From positions 1,240,001 to 1,304,000 of the forward strand of contig NC_016631.1 in the NCBI RefSeq assembly GCF_000178955.2: DNA of 64,000 nt. Direction: 5' to 3'. Below the pieces are notes generated by a model, which did not search any database, was not told where the DNA came from, and saw only the letters and a list, made by a program, of their open reading frames with translations. Source of the stretch: Granulicella mallensis MP5ACTX8 (GTDB taxonomy: Bacteria > Acidobacteriota > Terriglobia > Terriglobales > Acidobacteriaceae). Position 1 is the first letter of the stretch. Every line of letters begins with the position of its first letter. Below, piece by piece: positions 61,226-64,000 of this stretch. A program made the position numbers and the translations under genes.

Positions 61226-62050
61226 TTATGAATTTAACTTCGGATTCTGGAGCACGATTGCGCTGATATCGGAGAAGAACGCGACAACGTTGGGCTCTTC
61301 GATCGGCGCCGCGCCTGGATGGGCACTGTGATTCCTATATTGAAAACATGTTTCCATTCGCTCCGCTTCATTCCCATCTAGGAGTTCTAATCCTTCTAGA
61401 ATGACGATCAAATCGGTATCGAAGATGGTTTGCAGTTCTGCAAGGGTCGTGACCGCGAACTCCTTATTCCATCGCTTATATTTACCCGCAGTCTGAGCTT
61501 TTAGCTTTCGCGAAGTTGCGTTGAATTTATCAAGACCAAGACGAAGGATCTTTTGCTGAACCTTATCGATAGCGGCGCACCAACCTAAAACTATCGCGGC
61601 GCGCCGATGCCCCTGTTCCGCACATTCGATCGCTTCTTTCAGGTATTCCGATTCGTCTGGATTAGCAAGACTAGGGACCAGCTTTTGCAGGTCGAAGATG
61701 CTTTCGACTTCCGTGGCACTCTGTTTGATGGGTAAAACGAATTTATCTTCGAACTTCTTCAACGTTCGATCGATGACGGCCAAATATGAGCTTTTAAGAT
61801 TGTTTGGTCTGCTCAGGACATGAAGTCTTTTCATATCTTCCGCCGTTTTTTCGATTAGGGCGGCAGGAAGTTTAGCCTTATGTTCAAGCGGGCTGCGCAT
61901 CTCTTCGACCCACATATCAGCGATCGCGTTTGCCTGTTTGCTTATGTTGTTTCGGTTGATTCGTTCACCTGGCACAGCTGTGACCAGCTTCTTAAGCAGC
62001 TGCAGCTCTTTCTTGAACGCTTCCAACTTTTCTAGTAGCGGCCCTTTCAT
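61226..62050 (-). CDS. HEPN-like protein, partner of the 202-residue protein
   Basis: A 274-residue, Lys/Glu-rich helical protein with RNHSAH (R239 to H244) near the C-terminus, followed by PG. This R-x4-H pattern inside FQYRNHSAHPG is the typical HEPN active-site motif. No TM segments. Its start overlaps the stop of the 202-residue gene by 4 bases (ATGA), indicating a coupled pair. Function unknown; a ribonuclease or toxin role would be expected if the HEPN reading is right. Confidence 0.7.
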   Translation of the reverse strand: MKGPLLEKLEAFKKELQLLKKLVTAVPGERINRNNISKQANAIADMWVEEMRSPLEHKAKLPAALIEKTAEDMKRLHVLSRPNNLKSSYLAVIDRTLKKFEDKFVLPIKQSATEVESIFDLQKLVPSLANPDESEYLKEAIECAEQGHRRAAIVLGWCAAIDKVQQKILRLGLDKFNATSRKLKAQTAGKYKRWNKEFAVTTLAELQTIFDTDLIVILEGLELLDGNEAERMETCFQYRNHSAHPGAAPIEEPNVVAFFSDISAIVLQNPKLNS

Positions 62051-62655
62051 GAAGCCGCCGATAAATCTTTCACTACTTTCGCCAGTTCCTTCATGCCCTC
62101 TGTCGTCAGCTTTTGCGCTTCACCTTGGGCTTCCATCGCACCCGTAAAATATCCGGCTGTGGTTGTACCCTTGAAATTCTTGATGAAGTTCGCCTTATCG
62201 TAGAAACCTTTCTCTTGGCAGACCGAACGTATTTTCTCGGGATCTGCAGAGAGGACATTGGATTCTATGCCGTTCTTGAGTGCCAATAGCAAAGCCCACT
62301 CCACTTGGCCTCTTGCGACCTTGGTTGTCTGGGGCTCATGAACGAAGAGAACGCTTTGATCCTCATACATCAGCACAGCCGAAAGGTCCTCCTGCGTCAA
62401 ACCCGTTTTCTGCATGAGCACCTTAACCTGTGAAGGTGTGGGTATTGTCCCGTTTACGCCAACTGGCGGTTTCACGTCGTTCGTATCTGCTGGCGGCTGT
62501 TGCACTGGCGGAAGGGCCGCTGTGGCTGTGCTTGGTGTGGAAGCGAGCAGGTTTTGCAAAAGGACTTCAAAGCAACGCTCTTTGAAGGACTGGGGGACAG
62601 AATCGGCGATTTCAGCGATCGCCTTGATCTCTTCTTTAAATTCCTCGTACTTCAT
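62047..62655 (-). CDS. Unknown 202-residue protein, first gene of a two-gene module
   Basis: A 202-residue soluble protein with a helical N-terminus (MKYEEFKEEIKAIAEIADSV then ERCFEVLLQNLL), a Pro/Thr-rich linker (43-75), a middle TPSQVKVLMQKTGLTQEDLS resembling a small helical DNA- or protein-binding unit, and a C-terminal helical part. A GAGGT ribosome site precedes it. It overlaps the HEPN-like gene downstream. No family recognised. It may neutralise or sense for its partner, but this is inference. Confidence 0.65.
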   Translation of the reverse strand: MKYEEFKEEIKAIAEIADSVPQSFKERCFEVLLQNLLASTPSTATAALPPVQQPPADTNDVKPPVGVNGTIPTPSQVKVLMQKTGLTQEDLSAVLMYEDQSVLFVHEPQTTKVARGQVEWALLLALKNGIESNVLSADPEKIRSVCQEKGFYDKANFIKNFKGTTTAGYFTGAMEAQGEAQKLTTEGMKELAKVVKDLSAAS

Positions 62656-62876
62656 AGACAGACCTCGTTCTTGCTACTGAGTTGTCGCTGCTGGCCACCA
62701 AATCGTTGCAGCAATCATAAACTGCAATGCTACTAAGACTCGCTAACCTCCTTGATAACTATTGAGGAGGCGTGTGAAACGGGGCCAGTGGACTAAATCC
62801 GCAGAAGTCGGCTTTTGGGATGTGATCTGTTTGAGGGTTTAGTGACGGGAGGGCTACGAGTTTCGTAGCAGCCTCG

Positions 62877-63215
62877 CTACTTCACCGGAGGCCCGTCGAA
62901 GTGAAACACCTCGCGCAAGGGTGACCACTTCTCGCCCGGCAGGGCATCGGGCATCTGGGCTTGCATCGGGTCCATGATCTTCCACCAGCGCTGGGTCTCG
63001 GGGTCTGCTGCCATCTTGAGCATGTCGGCTTCGTAATCGGTGCCGTGGTACTCGAAGTAGGCGAACAGCACACCGTTGCGCAGAAAGATGCTGTAGTTAC
63101 GAATGCCGCAGTCGGCAATTCTTTCAAGTACGCTGGGCCAGACGTCGGCGTGGTAGCGAATATATTCGGCTTCGTCTTCGGCGCGGAGTTGGATGACCTG
63201 GGCGTAGCGTTGCAA
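62877..63215 (-). CDS. rhaM: L-rhamnose mutarotase
   Basis: A 112-residue dimeric enzyme that interconverts alpha and beta L-rhamnose. Family motifs: EAEYIRYHADVWPSVLE, GIRNYSIFLRNGVLFAYFEY and PETQRWWKIMDPMQ, ending EVFHFDG. It has a start at 63215. Its segment 16-33 exists again as a fragment at 58811. It lies downstream of the LutBC genes on the same strand, as expected for a rhamnose/lactate-metabolism unit. Confidence 0.95.
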   Translation of the reverse strand: MQRYAQVIQLRAEDEAEYIRYHADVWPSVLERIADCGIRNYSIFLRNGVLFAYFEYHGTDYEADMLKMAADPETQRWWKIMDPMQAQMPDALPGEKWSPLREVFHFDGPPVK

Positions 63216-63288
63216 GGGATTGTTCTCCTGAGGCGTTAGTAATTTCGTAATGCGGCGAGTCGATATCAGCCCGCAAGGTTGTGTCGTT

Positions 63289-63927
63289 TCAACCGTAGAG
63301 GATCACGGTCAAGCGGCGTGGGCCGTGAACGCCGCGGATGCGTGTCATCTCGATGTCGGAGGTCGCTGATGGTCCGGAGATCGTGGTGATGGGCTTGGTG
63401 GTTCGGCCTGCGATGGCGGTCATCGCTTCGGGTAGAAGCTCGAAGACCTGATCGCGGTGCACGAGGCAGATGTGGTGGTCGGGCATGAGCGTGATGACGC
63501 GGCGGCCCTGAGCGCCATCGTGTACCAGGATGATCGTGCCGGTCGCGGCCACGGCAGCTTCGCAGGTGGTGACGACAGCTGCAACGCCTTCGATCTCGGA
63601 GGTGGGGAGATTGTTGTCGGGCTTGAACTCGAAGCCTGCGGGAAGACAGGCAGCAGGGAACGCAGGAGCGACGAGGGCGCGGTGCTCGTCTGCATGCTGC
63701 AGGGCCTGCGCGATGGCTTGCGGTATCTCGGATTCGGTGGTGACCTGGAGGATCTCGCTGTCGTAGTCGACGAGCCGGTCGATGAAGAGCTCCAGGCAGG
63801 CTTCGCGACTGAGCTTTCCGATACGGTTGTAGGTGTGTGAGAGGCGGGCGTGCGCGGCCACGGGGTCGGAGGGCGCGGTGTGCAGCGCGGAACGGACGCG
63901 GGCAAGAATCTCTTCGCGGGCGGTCAT
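63289..63927 (-). CDS. lutC: LUD-domain protein (LutC/YkgG)
   Basis: A 212-residue LUD-domain protein: SREACLELFIDRLVDYDSEI, IEGVAAVVTTCEAAVAATGT and ALVAPAFP..., ending ISGPSATSDIEMTRIRGVHG. LutC works with LutA and LutB to oxidise L-lactate and also appears in rhamnose operons. Start ATG at 63927 overlaps the preceding gene's stop (ATGA). The mutarotase gene follows in the same direction. Confidence 0.92.
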   Translation of the reverse strand: MTAREEILARVRSALHTAPSDPVAAHARLSHTYNRIGKLSREACLELFIDRLVDYDSEILQVTTESEIPQAIAQALQHADEHRALVAPAFPAACLPAGFEFKPDNNLPTSEIEGVAAVVTTCEAAVAATGTIILVHDGAQGRRVITLMPDHHICLVHRDQVFELLPEAMTAIAGRTTKPITTISGPSATSDIEMTRIRGVHGPRRLTVILYG

Positions 63928-64000
63928 GCTTTTCCCTCGGCTTTCTTTTCGCGTATTTCCTCGGCTTTCTTTTCGCGTGTTTCCTCTCTATTTTTATCGC
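63924..64000 (-). CDS. LutB-like protein, C-terminal end only
   Basis: The window edge cuts this gene. The visible tail reads DKNREETREKKAEEIREKKA then EGKA and a stop that overlaps the LutC start (ATGA). Two copies of a 21-base unit encode REKKAEE/REKKAEG. Identity as LutB is inferred only from the LUD neighbour order. Confidence 0.5.
   Translation of the reverse strand, partial: DKNREETREKKAEEIREKKAEGKA

Noticed and set aside
1-64000. tRNA, rRNA or replication origin
   Set aside because: No cloverleaf or rRNA sequence was recognised in the intergenic gaps read, and no DnaA-box cluster was noticed.

Overview
The window looks like chromosome of a GC-rich, Gram-negative soil bacterium, most likely an acidobacterium of the Terriglobia (Acidobacteriaceae: Granulicella, Terriglobus, Edaphobacter relatives). 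The pointers are a very large carboxypeptidase-regulatory/TonB receptor of the Oar type, an LVIVD-repeat/DUF305 secreted pair, a CadC-like winged-helix/TPR regulator, a bacterial deoxyhypusine-synthase homologue, a COG1964-type radical SAM enzyme, and abundant long intergenic hairpin repeats. The taxonomic call is inference from gene content; no rRNA or tRNA gene was seen.

Layout. 0-8 kb: cold-shock protein, SDR reductase plus TetR regulator, secreted lipoprotein, MFS exporter, HigBA toxin-antitoxin, and 2-oxoglutarate dehydrogenase E1. 8.4-10.9 kb: a tight trio of a divergent Lgt-like membrane protein, a small membrane protein and a radical SAM enzyme resembling tetraether/membrane-spanning lipid synthases. 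10.9-12.2 kb: an IS30-family element (broken transposase) sitting inside a dispersed hairpin repeat. 12.3-21 kb: RNB exoribonuclease, Oar-like TonB receptor, a YeiH-type transporter preceded by a 45-residue membrane protein and a cysteine-rich leader peptide with a terminator hairpin, and a tandem SGNH esterase. 21-26.5 kb: RES/Xre toxin-antitoxin, phosphoglucomutase, S1/P1 nuclease, nicotinate phosphoribosyltransferase. 26.6-31 kb: accessory patch with a disrupted IS1595-type transposase, a stand-alone RelA/SpoT-domain protein, and a small membrane-protein/HTH operon. 31-41 kb: deoxyhypusine-synthase homologue, then a nucleoside-salvage block (uridine kinase, purine nucleoside phosphorylase, nucleoside transporter, thymidine phosphorylase, cytidine deaminase) with an embedded ParDE-type toxin-antitoxin pair, and PilT. 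40.7-45.6 kb: a giant Lhr-type helicase. 45.6-58.8 kb: mostly secreted and regulatory proteins. 58.8-62.8 kb: lower-GC island of unknown genes with HEPN-like R-x4-6-H motifs, bounded by two copies of a rhamnose-mutarotase segment. 62.9-64 kb: rhamnose mutarotase, LutC and the end of LutB.

Most notable: (1) a leader encoding 7 cysteines in 26 codons with a near-leaderless promoter and a terminator hairpin in front of a sulfur-linked transporter, an apparent cysteine attenuator; (2) the lipid-type radical SAM enzyme paired with an Lgt homologue lacking key catalytic residues; (3) the 59-62.7 kb island, which includes a two-gene overlapping module of unknown function; (4) several families of dispersed hairpin and microsatellite-like repeats, one hit by IS30 and one that has entered the Lhr coding sequence.
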